Of a DNA stretch of 64,000 bases, positions 9,168 through 17,913 are shown one piece after another. Made by a program: the position numbers and the translations under genes. The stretch is from Cupriavidus sp. P-10. Lineage in GTDB: Bacteria > Pseudomonadota > Gammaproteobacteria > Burkholderiales > Burkholderiaceae. Within the stretch, counting starts at the first letter, position 1. Every line of letters begins with the position of its first letter. The notes beneath the pieces are model-generated. The model was not told where the DNA came from, did no database searches, and was given only the letters and a program-made list of their open reading frames with translations. The stretch covers positions 1,240,001 through 1,304,000 of the forward strand of contig NZ_AP025172.1 of the NCBI RefSeq assembly GCF_003402535.2, given 5' to 3'.

Positions 9168-9970
9168 ACGCGCTGCTCGCGTTCATTGGAACGCACCTGG
9201 CGGAATACCTTGGCGCGCCTAAGCGACAGGGCTCGCTGGTGGCGACCGTCGCGCCGGGGTTGCTTGCCGCGGCACTGCGTCCTGGCGACGTGCTTCTGGT
9301 CGAAGGCAATACGCGCATCAGCGTGGCGATCAAGTACCTGACGCAATCCACCTGGTCGCACGCGGCGCTGTTTGTGGGCGATGCGCTACCGCCTCCGGCC
9401 AGCGGCGGGGAGCGCCCAACCTTCGTCGAAGCAGATCTGCGAGGCGGCGTGCGCGCGGTGGGCCTGAGCGTGTTCGCCGGCTTGCACACGCGCATTTGCA
9501 GGCCCGTCGGGCTGTCGACGCAAGACGTGCAGAAGCTCGTCGCGCATACGATCGGACGCATCGGCCAGCAGTACGATCTGAGGAATGTGATCGATCTCGC
9601 GCGCTACCTCATTCCGACGCCGCCCGTGCCGGCGCGATGGCGGCGGCGCTTGCTTGCCCTGGGCAGCGGCGAGCCAACGCGAGCGATCTGCTCCACCCTG
9701 ATCGCTCAGGCATTCCAGACGCTGCGCTATCCGATTCTGCCCGATGTGACCCGGTCGGGCTCCGCCGATCCCGCCTGCCAGCACTGTCATCGCGAAATTC
9801 TGCACATCCGTCACCACAGCCTGTACACACCACGGGACTTCGACCTCTCGCCCTACTTCGATGTGGTGAAGCCGAACCTGCTCGCTGACTTCGACTACCG
9901 CGCGCTGGCCTGGGCCGACGATACACCCGCCGTGCAGGATGCTGGTAGTAGCCGGCGCGCCAGCGCTTAG
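9164..9970 (+). CDS. YiiX/YebB-like permuted papain-fold amidase (NlpC/P60 superfamily)
   Basis: This 268-residue protein has the layout of the C92/YiiX group of permuted NlpC/P60 enzymes. An LRPGDVLLVEGNTRISVAIK strand leads to the His motif STWSHAALFVGD (about residue 67), then FVEADLRGGV, and the catalytic Cys is in RAICSTLIAQAFQ (about residue 186). Members act on amide or ester bonds in lipids or peptidoglycan. The start overlaps the stop of the upstream sigma chimera (ATGA), giving possible coupled translation. There is no signal peptide, so a cytoplasmic or membrane-surface location is likely. Confidence 0.8.
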   Translation: MNALLAFIGTHLAEYLGAPKRQGSLVATVAPGLLAAALRPGDVLLVEGNTRISVAIKYLTQSTWSHAALFVGDALPPPASGGERPTFVEADLRGGVRAVGLSVFAGLHTRICRPVGLSTQDVQKLVAHTIGRIGQQYDLRNVIDLARYLIPTPPVPARWRRRLLALGSGEPTRAICSTLIAQAFQTLRYPILPDVTRSGSADPACQHCHREILHIRHHSLYTPRDFDLSPYFDVVKPNLLADFDYRALAWADDTPAVQDAGSSRRASA

Positions 9971-10239
9971 CCTGCCCATCTATCCCATCACCCGGGAACC
10001 CAACAATTGGACAGCGACGTGTGTCTCGGCCCCTGGCAACGAGCATCCCGGGCTGTTGCAAAGGGCGCGGTGGGTTACACTCGGGTCGTCTGTATATATC
10101 ACGATATGATGTATTATTAATAGTGTAAAGTTTTCGCTGGGGCCACCTCACACCATTGGACGGACCTCCCGGCCTTCACCCGGCCGGGTGGAAAACTTGT
10201 AGTCCAACGCAGCAGGCAGCTCGTTCACCAAGGCACGAA
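9971..10239. other. Intergenic with AT-rich palindromic patch
   Basis: No gene. An AT-rich segment at about 10092-10135 includes ATATATCACGATATGATG, a near-palindrome resembling the motif at 5359-5375. It could hold a promoter or operator. Confidence 0.35.
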
Positions 10240-10420
10240 ATTCAAATTTCGAATTCTGCTGTAGGAGGGCCTAACAAACTGACTTCCTGAGGTGGCGCCA
10301 GCAGATGATGCAGCAGGCAGGCGAACTTCAAGAAGGCTTCGTCGATGACGGCGAGGCACTCGAATTGGACGCGCAAGCGCTTGAAGTTGGGCAGCCAGGC
10401 AATCGTTGACAGACCAGCCG
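10240..10420 (-). pseudogene. IS5-type transposase C-terminal remnant
   Basis: The minus strand reads WLPNFKRLRVQFECLAVIDE followed by AFLKFACLLHHLL. This is the typical C-terminal block of IS5-family (ISL2/IS1182-like) transposases (RYxRLxVRxE...AFL). Only about 50 residues remain, so this is an insertion-sequence scar. Confidence 0.6.
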
Positions 10421-10536
10421 CTCACGGCGTGGAGTTCCCTCTGCCGAAGAGTGAGGTCTTGATCCGACCCGGCAAGCCGCCTATCGTGACACAGGGATGG
10501 TGTGTGTCACGCCTCAAAGCTTCAAAGGAGCGCACG

Positions 10537-11133
10537 ATGAGTCAGGATAAGGAAATTCCCGGCTACCTCTACGGTTCGTCCGACATCCCAAGTTTCCCCA
10601 TCACGATGACTGAGTTCGAGTTGATGAAGAAGAGCGTGTTGTTCGGCGACGAGGATGCTAAGTTCCTTCGGCTATCGCATGATGTGCTCAAAGAGCAAGT
10701 CGAGGCAATTCTAGATGTCTGGTACGGCTTCGTCGCCTCGAACCCGCATCTGGTCTCGACCTTCGCGAGTCAACTTGACGGAAGTCCGCTCGGTGACTAT
10801 CTTGCTGCGGTGCGCAAACGCTTTGGCCAGTGGATTCTCGATACGGCGCGTGCCGAGTATGACCAGGCATGGCTTGACTACCAGTACGAGATTGGCCGGC
10901 GGCACCATCGGATTGCGAAGAACCGTACCGACGGCGTGGCCGCGACTAGCATTGTTCCATTCAGGGACCTGTTCTTGCTGATCTATCCCATTACGCATAC
11001 GCTCTGGCCATTTCTAGCCAAGCACGGCCATAGCCGTGAGGATGTAGAAGCTATGCATGCCGCATGGGTCAAGACTTGTTTGCTCCAGGCGACGCTCTGG
11101 AGTTACTCCTATGTCAGTGCCGGGGACTTTTGA
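10537..11133 (+). CDS. Protoglobin-domain heme sensor/globin
   Basis: The 198-residue protein matches single-domain protoglobins. IPGYLYGSSD at the N-terminus is followed by the globin helices with RLSHDVLKEQVEAILDVWYG, the segment YLAAVRKRFGQWILDT, and the proximal-heme region DYQYEIGRRHHRIAKNRTDG containing the candidate proximal His. Protoglobins bind O2, CO or NO at heme; physiological roles are unsettled. ATG 10537 has an AAAGGAG site; the longer frame upstream is IS remnant. It stands alone, with no adjacent signalling domain gene. Confidence 0.9.
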   Translation: MSQDKEIPGYLYGSSDIPSFPITMTEFELMKKSVLFGDEDAKFLRLSHDVLKEQVEAILDVWYGFVASNPHLVSTFASQLDGSPLGDYLAAVRKRFGQWILDTARAEYDQAWLDYQYEIGRRHHRIAKNRTDGVAATSIVPFRDLFLLIYPITHTLWPFLAKHGHSREDVEAMHAAWVKTCLLQATLWSYSYVSAGDF

Positions 11134-11329
11134 GTCCTTCCTGGCTGACATCGCCAGCTCGAGCACGCGGAAAGTTGGAAAGAGGTGAGGAATTCCGGAG
11201 GCTGTTTTGTTTGAGCCACGCCGCCATGCGGGGCTCGGGGGCGCTGCTGATTTGATAGCGCGCTTCAGCAAAACGCAGTGGCCGTAGATCTGAGATCACG
11301 ACGTTGCACCGACGAGGCACGCTATTGGA

Positions 11330-11545
11330 GGGCAGTCATGTTCCTGAGTACACAACGCTCTGTCCACTTCGGCCCGTGATCCAGTACAAGACCGAGTCTG
11401 TCGCCGAGCGGATCAGGGAGCTTACCGCCGGCCGCCATTGTCGACATGGACTTCTCGGTCGTGTCCTCAGGCAGCGCTACGGCCTGCGCCAAAGGCAGCA
11501 CGATATATTTCGCGGCGGTGCCCATCGGGCGCTGCCGCTGACATG
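11330..11545 (-). pseudogene. Zinc-type alcohol dehydrogenase/quinone reductase fragment
   Basis: The minus strand contains PMGTAAKYIVLPLAQAVALP followed by a short unrelated tail. The GxAAxYxxVPxxxAVxLP pattern is that of the N-terminal GroES-like domain of MDR-family oxidoreductases. Flanks do not continue in frame. It is at most a 30-40 residue remnant. Confidence 0.4.
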
Positions 11546-11701
11546 GTTTTGTTAGCCGCTCTTTTACTCCCGTCGGCGCCGGCCTACGCCGTCTGCTGGG
11601 CTATGTCGATGGTTGGCAGGATCACGTCCTCCTGCTGATCGGTCAGCACAAGTTCGTACGCTGCGATCCCGCTGACGTCCAATACTAGGCAAAACTGTTA
11701 G

Positions 11702-12727
11702 ATGTCCAAGATTGTTTCCACGCTCAAGAAACTCTATGACGTGATCGACGGCTTTGTTCTGATCATGCTGGCCGCCATCGGCATTGCCCTGCTGGCCTCC
11801 GAGGTGGGCAGCAGCAAGGGCCCGCTCCACCTGGGCGTGGTGACCAGCCTGGGCGTGGCGCTGGTGTTCTTCCTGCACGGCGCGGCGCTGTCGCGTGACC
11901 AACTGGTGGCCGGCGCCCGCAACTGGCAGCTGCATGTGTTCGTGCAGGCCTTCACCTATGTCGTCTTCCCGATGATCGGCCTGCTGCTGTTTCTGTCACT
12001 GCGCAACGCGCTGCCGGCGGATCTGCTGCTGGGCGTGTTCTTCCTGTGTGCGCTGCCGTCAACGGTATCGTCGTCGGTGGCCATGACCTCGATGGCGCGC
12101 GGCAACGTACCAGGCGCCATCTTCAATGCCACCATCTCCGGTCTGATCGGCATGGCAGTGACGCCAGTGCTGATGGGCCTGGTAATCAGCGCCAGCGGCG
12201 CCGCGATGCCGCTGGGCAAGGCCCTGACCGGCGTGGCGCTGCAGCTGCTGCTGCCGTTCGCACTGGGCCAGCTGCTGCGCCCGCTGATCGGTGGCTGGCT
12301 GGCCCGGCGCAAGCAGATCACCAACAAGTTCGACCGCGGCGTGATCGTGCTGATCGTCTATTCATCCTTCTGTGACGCCACCGCCGCTGGCCTGTGGCAC
12401 CAGTACCGGTGGCAAACCATCGCCGCGGTAATGGCGCTGGCCGCCGTGCTGCTGTTCGTGGTGCTGGGCGCCACCACCGTCGTGGCGCGCCGCCTGGGCT
12501 TTCCCGTGGAGGACGAGATCCCCGCTGTCTTCTGCGGCTCCAAGAAGAGCCTGGCCAACGGCATCCCGATGGCCAAGATCCTGTTCGTCGGCCACCCGGC
12601 GCTGGGCCTGCTGGTGCTGCCGCTGCTGGTGTACCACCAGCTGCAGCTGATAGTCTGTTCGGTAATGGCCTCGCGCTATGCCATGCGCGAATCGGTGCAG
12701 CGGCAGGACCCACGCGCGCGCGCCTGA
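11702..12727 (+). CDS. SBF-like (YfeH-type) bile acid:sodium symporter family transporter
   Basis: The 341-residue protein has about ten membrane helices and fits the SBF-like/YfeH family (PF13593 type). Helical segments include FVLIMLAAIGIALLASEVGS and MIGLLLFLSLRNALPADLLL. The crossover helices contain LCALPSTVSSSVAMTSMARG (residues ~116-135) and FCGSKKSLANGIPMAKILF (~279-297), which supply the sodium and substrate site in this fold. The substrate is unknown; family members move organic anions. The gene is isolated, with IS remnants upstream and no obvious partner. Confidence 0.88.
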   Translation: MSKIVSTLKKLYDVIDGFVLIMLAAIGIALLASEVGSSKGPLHLGVVTSLGVALVFFLHGAALSRDQLVAGARNWQLHVFVQAFTYVVFPMIGLLLFLSLRNALPADLLLGVFFLCALPSTVSSSVAMTSMARGNVPGAIFNATISGLIGMAVTPVLMGLVISASGAAMPLGKALTGVALQLLLPFALGQLLRPLIGGWLARRKQITNKFDRGVIVLIVYSSFCDATAAGLWHQYRWQTIAAVMALAAVLLFVVLGATTVVARRLGFPVEDEIPAVFCGSKKSLANGIPMAKILFVGHPALGLLVLPLLVYHQLQLIVCSVMASRYAMRESVQRQDPRARA

Positions 12728-13178
12728 CACCAGCGTCGTGGCGAAAGCCCAGCCCGTGCCGCCACGGCGCAAGCCAGAGCCGGGGCCGGCGCAGCGGCCG
12801 GTTCAGACCGAAGGGTTCCTCGCCGGCGGCGGGTTGCACGCGAAATAGCTGCGGGGAGCGATGATAACCACGAACGAGCATGGACTCATTAGGAGAATCT
12901 CGCAGAGACAGGAGTGCCTTTGGCGGTCGTCACACAAATCTATATGGAAGCTCAGTCTCCGGGATTCCCGGCGCGGTTCATACCTTGTGACGAGCTGACA
13001 ACAGTCTCGCCGATGAACTCTTCGCATACTGACCGCGCTCGGTAAGCTACGGCTGCACGGTAAGGCACGCCTCGATCCACCGGGCTGCTTCGCGAGTCTA
13101 GTGGAACTGATGAAATCAGAATGACGCCGGCTCGGGCAACATTTCACTTTGAGGTCTTTCTTTGCTAAGAAGACGATA
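12728..13178. other. Non-coding interval
   Basis: No convincing open frame, RNA or repeat was recognised in this stretch between the transporter and the small secreted protein. Confidence 0.4.
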
Positions 13179-13499
13179 ATGCTAAAAAAGATCACAATGG
13201 CCGTCCTGATACTTGGCACCTCCGCCTACACGCTCGCCGTCGACGCTGTGGAATACTCCGTGGGTCAGCATGTCGAAGTTCGCGGACGATTGTCGTTACG
13301 TGGCAACGCACCGTTCACCTATTGGGTGATCCATACACGCAGTGGAGTTGTTTGGGTTCTGGACGGCGTTGATCCAGACGCAGTCAAACCTATGCTTGGG
13401 GAACAGGTTCAGGTAGGGGGTGTGGTGTCCAGAGCGGACGAAGATCAAACAAGGCTCCCGGTAATTGAGGTCGACACGATGCGCTCGGCGCAACCCTAG
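13179..13499 (+). CDS. Small secreted/periplasmic protein, unknown function
   Basis: This 106-residue protein starts MLKKITMAVLILGTSAYTLA, a good Sec signal peptide (cleavage likely after the TLA or VDA region). The mature part (VGQHVEVRGRLSLRGNAPF, WVIHTRSGVVWVLDGVD, MLGEQVQVGGVV) is rich in beta-strands, with the pattern of a small OB-fold-like domain. No catalytic residues stand out. Function is unknown. Confidence 0.65.
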   Translation: MLKKITMAVLILGTSAYTLAVDAVEYSVGQHVEVRGRLSLRGNAPFTYWVIHTRSGVVWVLDGVDPDAVKPMLGEQVQVGGVVSRADEDQTRLPVIEVDTMRSAQP

Positions 13500-13760
13500 C
13501 CTGACGCCCGCTTGCCTCGTATCCAACGCCGAACCGACGCGACAGGTCATTCTCTCTGGCCGGCTCCAACTCCACAATGCTGCCACTGGGAAGGCAGCAA
13601 CCACTCGCATCCAGCAGTACTCAGTCAAGGCGACGGCACATACAGTACGTTCTTGCACTGAAGCGCCGCTGTAGGGGTTTTTGAGGCCGTCGTCGTCCCC
13701 AAGACGTATCATTGAGGCCCCGCCTCTCGGGTGCCGGCCAACAACTAGAATCTGCCCCTC

Positions 13761-13976
13761 ATGCTTTGCCCCACCTGCAAGGAGATCCCCTTGTCTCCCG
13801 TCTGCCTTGAGATTAATTCGCCGGAGCCTGGCTCGTCCATCGTACTGAATTTGTTGAAGTGCCCGGCGTGCGGAGTAGGTGTCATCGACGAAGACGAGGT
13901 GCGGCGAATACTTGGCATGCCGGCATCTGAGCGCGAACCATCGCCAAGGGAAGATTTGAGCCGGCGGCACAATTAA
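13761..13976 (+). CDS. Small zinc-ribbon protein
   Basis: The 71-residue protein has two CxxC knuckles, MLCPTCKEIPLS and KCPACGVGVIDEDE, separated by about 33 residues. This forms a simple zinc-ribbon. It ends in a charged tail (REPSPREDLSRRHN). It runs right into an ISL3-type transposase remnant, so the C-terminus might be altered by the insertion. No function can be assigned. Confidence 0.5.
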   Translation: MLCPTCKEIPLSPVCLEINSPEPGSSIVLNLLKCPACGVGVIDEDEVRRILGMPASEREPSPREDLSRRHN

Positions 13977-13977
13977 T

Positions 13978-14379
13978 GAGCCTCACCTGCTGCGCAATCG
14001 GGAGAACGTTACCCGTGAGGCCGATCAGATCCGCCTTGAGGAAATACTGGCGGCCAACCAGGCGCTGATGACCGTCTACGTGCTCAAGGACGACCTCAAG
14101 ACGCTTTGGACATATCGAAACGCCGGCTACGCCAAGCGCTTCTGGCAAGAATGGTACGACCGGGCCATGGCCAGTGGCATCGCGCCGCTATGTCAGTTCG
14201 CCAAACGGCTCAAGCCATACCTGCCAGGCATCCTGGCCCACAGCGGCTGGCCACTGGGGACCAATCTGGTGGAAGGCATCAACAACCGGATCAAGGTCAT
14301 CAAACGCATGGCCTACGGCTTCCGCGATGACCATTACTTCTTCCTGAAAATCCGGGCGGCGTTCCCCGGAAATCGGTGA
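13978..14379 (+). pseudogene. ISL3-family transposase C-terminal fragment
   Basis: The frame reads HLLRNRENVTREADQIRLEE, LMTVYVLKDDLKTLW, GTNLVEGINNRIKVIKRMAY and ends FFLKIRAAFPG. These are conserved C-terminal blocks of an ISL3-type (DDE_Tnp_ISL3) transposase. It is a different subgroup from the four copies at 50.7-64 kb. The N-terminal zinc finger and most of the catalytic domain are missing. Confidence 0.8.
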
Positions 14380-14499
14380 ACCAAAAAAATGGCCCTCAGC
14401 CAGAAGGCAGAGAGCCCAGGAAAGTCCACGAAGAAAGTGTCGGGCAACGCTCGCAAGTTGCCCACCATCAGTATCTACCACCCCTACGTAGTCCGCAAC

Positions 14500-14615
14500 T
14501 CATTCGCCAGTGCTCCCTCCGAGGTTGAACCGAAATAGCAGCCCACCGCGCAACTGATGACGGCGGCGGGAAAGCGATGACCGTGATAGCGCGTTCTTGT
14601 GTTCTTCATCGCTCC
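14500..14615 (-). pseudogene. IS6-type transposase N-terminal remnant
   Basis: The minus strand gives YHGHRFPAAVISCAVGCYF, then after a frame change LLFRFNLGG. The HRFPxxVISxAVxxYFRFxL block is the usual start of IS6/IS26-type transposases. Only about 35 residues are left, frameshifted. Confidence 0.5.
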
Positions 14616-15104
14616 ATCTGGCGCCACGGGATCGGCAACCTGGCGCTGCCGATCCTGCCGGCAAGGTGGGCAAACCCCACCGCATATGGTATAAGTGAAC
14701 TCAGTCTCCGCATCCGGGCGGGGCAAGCAGCCCTGCAAGTTGAGCGGCGAAACCGAATATAGGGGCACTTAGCCCCACCGGAAGCCGGCCAACAATGGTT
14801 CGGCGCATAACAACCCTCCTCCAGCAAACGTAGCGACCGAATGCACTCTGTACAGATCCGCACCGCCAACCGCCAGCATGCCAAGCATGTTGCGGCTGCA
14901 CGCGCCTGTGCACAGCACCGCGGCCTAGCCGCCCTGCAAGTCAGCGTCGCCCAACAGTTCCATCTTCCCGCCGTGCTTCTCTTAGCCGTGCGGGGAATCA
15001 GGGACTAGCCCACAGTCCGGATCTGATCTCCCTGCACGGCACATTGCCCGGGGGCCGCAAGCATCGATGACGGCCCACTGTTCAACGTGCAAATGGGAGA
15101 GCGC
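14616..15104. other. Non-coding interval
   Basis: No recognisable gene. Overlapping open frames on both strands lack domain signatures and plausible starts. Confidence 0.35.
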
Positions 15105-15203
15105 ATGCCGACGATCAGCCGCAAGACCTTAGTCATCTATCGCAGGACACTTTGCGTGATGGGGGCCATGGCCGTCCTCTACCTCGCCCTCAATCTCGAT
15201 TGA
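15105..15203 (+). CDS. Candidate 32-residue single-pass membrane protein
   Basis: An ATG preceded by GGGAGAG opens a 32-codon frame with a basic N-terminus (MPTISRKTLVIYRRT) and one hydrophobic helix (LCVMGAMAVLYLALNLD). This topology is typical of bacterial small membrane proteins. No homologue is recalled and it may be spurious. The next gene starts 156 bp downstream on the same strand. Confidence 0.35.
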   Translation: MPTISRKTLVIYRRTLCVMGAMAVLYLALNLD

Positions 15204-15359
15204 TCCGACCTCGATCAGATTCCGATAGGACGGGATCGGATCTAGGTGCGCGCCGGCCGCTCCGGCGCGAAACCGCGTTGCACGATTTCCTGCCGGCTAG
15301 CGCCGGGTCGGGCCGCAGCGCAGCGGGGAAGCCAGCCTACAAGCTACGTCTTCATGGTC

Positions 15360-16223
15360 ATGGAACTCACTCAGAATTTTGTCAAAGCCAAGCGTCCCTG
15401 CGCGGGTGGCTACAGATGGTTCTTGCGCAACCGCCACGACGGCACCGACTACCAGCGCCTGCTTGACGCCCTGGTCCAAGCCAACCGCGTGAACGATGCC
15501 TGCTGGCTGCTCAACCAGTTCGGCCCGACCGACGCCGTGCTCACGCTCGATAAGCTCGATGCCAAGGCGTTGGTCTTTGCCGGCACCGTGATCGTGCGCG
15601 GCGACATCGATGTCGAGTCGGTGGTCAGGGCCGGGCGCAGCATCCGCGTCGGCGCGGGCATCCGGGCCGGCATTTCCATCGTCGCCGGCGAGAACATCGA
15701 CAGCGCGGGCAATCTCTACAGCGGCGGCACCATCGAAGCCGGCGGCGACGTCAAGGCCAATTGGGGCATCGAAGCCGAGACCGAGATCGACTGCAAGGGC
15801 AATGTCCGCGCCGGCTGGGATGTTACCGCCGGTGGGCGCATATCGGTGAGCGGCAACCTGCAGGCCGGGCAGAACATCGTGGCGCAAGGCGCTATCCGCT
15901 GCGGCCAGGGCATCAAGGCGGGTGGGAATATCGAAGGCCAGCACGATATCGTCGCCGGCTGCGGCATCGAGGCTGGCGGCGCGATCCGTGCCGGCCAGCA
16001 TCTGGAGGCGGGCTGGGGCATCAAGGCCAGAGAGACCATCGCCGCCCAAGGCGCCATCAAGGCCGGCGAAGGCGTGCAGACCGAGGAAGACATCCTGACC
16101 GGGCCGGGCTACGGCATCTATGCCGGCCTGAACGTGCGCGTCGACATCTGGGAAGATAGCGCCCGCGTCGTCGCCAGACAGAAGCCCGCCAGGCTGGTGA
16201 GCGGAAGCTGGGAGCCGCGCTGA
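15360..16223 (+). CDS. Beta-solenoid repeat protein (bactofilin-like/left- or right-handed helix)
   Basis: From the ATG at 15360 this is a 287-residue protein. About 75 residues of helical N-terminus (YQRLLDALVQANRVNDACWL) precede some 30 consecutive short repeats built on the pattern [G/A]x[I/V]xAGxx[I/V], for example VRAGRSIRVGAGIRAGISIV and IRCGQGIKAGGNIEGQ. Such short glycine-spaced repeats form a beta-solenoid, as in bactofilins and hexapeptide proteins. There is no signal peptide, so the product is likely a cytoplasmic scaffold or filament; this role is inferred. The 54 bp upstream in frame lacks a better start. Confidence 0.75.
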   Translation: MELTQNFVKAKRPCAGGYRWFLRNRHDGTDYQRLLDALVQANRVNDACWLLNQFGPTDAVLTLDKLDAKALVFAGTVIVRGDIDVESVVRAGRSIRVGAGIRAGISIVAGENIDSAGNLYSGGTIEAGGDVKANWGIEAETEIDCKGNVRAGWDVTAGGRISVSGNLQAGQNIVAQGAIRCGQGIKAGGNIEGQHDIVAGCGIEAGGAIRAGQHLEAGWGIKARETIAAQGAIKAGEGVQTEEDILTGPGYGIYAGLNVRVDIWEDSARVVARQKPARLVSGSWEPR

Positions 16224-16266
16224 GGCGCGGCTGCTGATCCAGAGGCGTGGCGTGCGCTTGCAGGGC

Positions 16267-16419
16267 ATGGTGGTCGAGCACGACGGTGCGCTGGCCACAC
16301 TGGGCGACTTCCGTGAGCGGAACCTATGCCTGTCCGTCAGCAGTAAGCGCCATGTGCAACTGACGTTCACTGAGAAAGTGGGTCCTGACCCGGTCACCTT
16401 TGGACCGCGATCGCAGTAG
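16267..16419 (+). CDS. Short open frame, unknown (possible gene remnant)
   Basis: A 50-codon frame (MVVEHDGALATLGDFRERNL...) lies 43 bp after the solenoid gene. The frame is open further upstream to about 16230 without a start, which suggests the tail of a larger protein. No family is recognised. Confidence 0.25.
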   Translation: MVVEHDGALATLGDFRERNLCLSVSSKRHVQLTFTEKVGPDPVTFGPRSQ

Positions 16420-16458
16420 TCGCGGAACTCTGCAGAATCATAGGAGCAAGTAATCGTT

Positions 16459-16635
16459 ATGGTAGGTATAGGGTGTGTATTGGCCGGAATGGGCCTCGCT
16501 GCACTCGTCGCGGCGGCACAGGCAAGGCGAGCGGGCGAGGCGTTCCGAGATGTGCGACTGTTGGCTGGCGTGTCGGCAACCTGCGCTTTGGCGGGGCTGG
16601 TGCTCGCGCTGGACCTGATGGGATGGAACGCGTAG
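16459..16635 (+). CDS. Candidate 58-residue two-helix membrane protein
   Basis: An ATG with an AGGAG site 13 nt upstream opens a 58-codon frame. It encodes two hydrophobic helices, MVGIGCVLAGMGLAALVAAA and LLAGVSATCALAGLVLALDL, joined by a basic, acidic loop (QARRAGEAFRDVR). This hairpin topology makes it a credible small membrane protein. No function is known. Confidence 0.5.
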   Translation: MVGIGCVLAGMGLAALVAAAQARRAGEAFRDVRLLAGVSATCALAGLVLALDLMGWNA

Positions 16636-16789
16636 CTGGCGTTCAGTCCGCGGCATAGACTCCCTGCCTTCAAAGCTTGTTTGCAGCGCTCCGTTGTAGC
16701 CCATCTCGGCCTCGGTGACCTGGAAGGCGTCACAGTCCAGCATCACCATTTCCGCATGCCTGCCGAGCTATTGAGCCGACGCGGTCAGC

Positions 16790-17280
16790 CAAGTTCAGGA
16801 AGCGTACGGCGTGGATGGTGATTGCATCGATGGCATCCTTCAGCGGGATCTGCTGCTCCTTGCCGCGTGCTTTGGCCCCTACGAACACGTGCTCGACCAT
16901 CGTGAACTCCCGGATCTCTGGCTTGACAGCCGGGTAGCTGCGCAACTGTCCCATGATGATCCTGCTTGGCGCCTTGGAGCAAGCGGCCCGCACGCGCTTG
17001 AGGAACCACTTAACTGTTGTACCCTTGTCCCGTCTGCTTCTACAGAAGGATGTCGAGTTCGGATACCGTGCTGATCGACCGCGCGCCACAGCACAACACA
17101 TAGGGCTCGTGGCGTAGCGTGACGAACATTTTCGTCCCTGATGGCAGTTGGAACCGAGCTTGCGACGTGCGGCTTCGACGCAAGTGGGCGAACGTTGCCC
17201 AGCACCTGTCACATCAGTGGCGGATCGTTTCGTAGCTGACGACTACGCCGCGCTCGAATAGCAGCGCCTCAACATAGCGT
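16790..17280 (-). pseudogene. Decayed IS6-type transposase
   Basis: Reading the minus strand across frames gives YVEALLFERGVVVSYETIRH, then a broken stretch with KMFVTLRHEPYVL and WRAVDQHGIR, then WFLKRVRAACSKAPSRIIMG and LRSYPAVKPEI. This is the order of blocks in an IS6-family transposase (RDVEELLxERGxxVSYETIRRW...WRAVDxxG...LRSY). Several stops and frameshifts are present and the C-terminal part is divergent. Confidence 0.65.
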
Positions 17281-17520
17281 GGTTCAACAAAAAACGACCA
17301 GCGGATCGCATGAGACGATTGCCACCGAGAACCGGTGGCCCGCGAAAGCGCAGTGCCGCCTTATCACTACGCCATTTAATCCCTCCCGATCCCAAACTCG
17401 ACAATGCCCTTCTTCTGCTTCACGTCAGCACTGGTGCCGAGTGCGATCTCCTCTGACGGTCAAGTCCCCACCTGCGCAGGGACCCAAGCCAGAGGGGCGC
17501 TATCCTGATCTTTGGAAAGT
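17281..17520. other. Intergenic, nothing identified
   Basis: About 240 bp between the IS6 relic and the rnk-like gene with no recognisable feature. Confidence 0.3.
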
Positions 17521-17913
17521 TCAATGGATGCGTTCAGACTCCAGGATTTCCTCGACCGTGATTTCGAGAAAGTTCAGGCTCTCAGGTACCGCGACACGGA
17601 CATGCTGGCCCTCGTGCAAACCAAACAGCGCCATACCCGCCGGCGACAGGATTGACAGCTTGCCTTGGCGATAGTCGGCGTCTTCAGGGTACACAATGCG
17701 CCAAAGCAGATGCTCACGATGGTGCGCTTCGATGCATAAAAATGGGGTATGCAGCGTTATGGCCTTGGCCGGCAGGCTGGTGTGCGTGCAGATGATCGCA
17801 TGCTCGATCATGTCACGCAGGCACTGCCGCTTATGCGTCGGCAACCCCTGATCCAGCACAAGAGAATTGAGCCGCTCGATATGGGCCGTTGTAAGGAAAA
17901 TCGTCTTTCGCAT
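17521..17913 (-). CDS. rnk: Rnk-like nucleoside diphosphate kinase regulator (GreA/GreB C-terminal fold)
   Basis: The 130-residue protein has a short helical N-terminus (TTAHIERLNSLVLDQGL) and a GreA/GreB-type FKBP-like C-terminal domain. The latter includes LLWRIVYPEDADYRQGKLSI and LSPAGMALFGLHEGQHVRV. The V-x-P-x-D-A-D...LSPxGxALxG pattern is the family signature. Rnk proteins bind RNA polymerase near the secondary channel and affect nucleotide pools. Length agrees with Rnk (about 135). It is monocistronic here. Confidence 0.85.
   Translation of the reverse strand: MRKTIFLTTAHIERLNSLVLDQGLPTHKRQCLRDMIEHAIICTHTSLPAKAITLHTPFLCIEAHHREHLLWRIVYPEDADYRQGKLSILSPAGMALFGLHEGQHVRVAVPESLNFLEITVEEILESERIH

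Noticed and set aside
12318..12881. 187-codon minus-strand frame over the SBF-like transporter
   Set aside because: Arg/Pro/Gly-rich shadow of a well supported membrane protein gene.
15297..16733. Long minus-strand open frame of 478 codons
   Set aside because: It is the complement of the beta-solenoid gene; its low-complexity composition mirrors the GC-rich repeats and no domain is visible.
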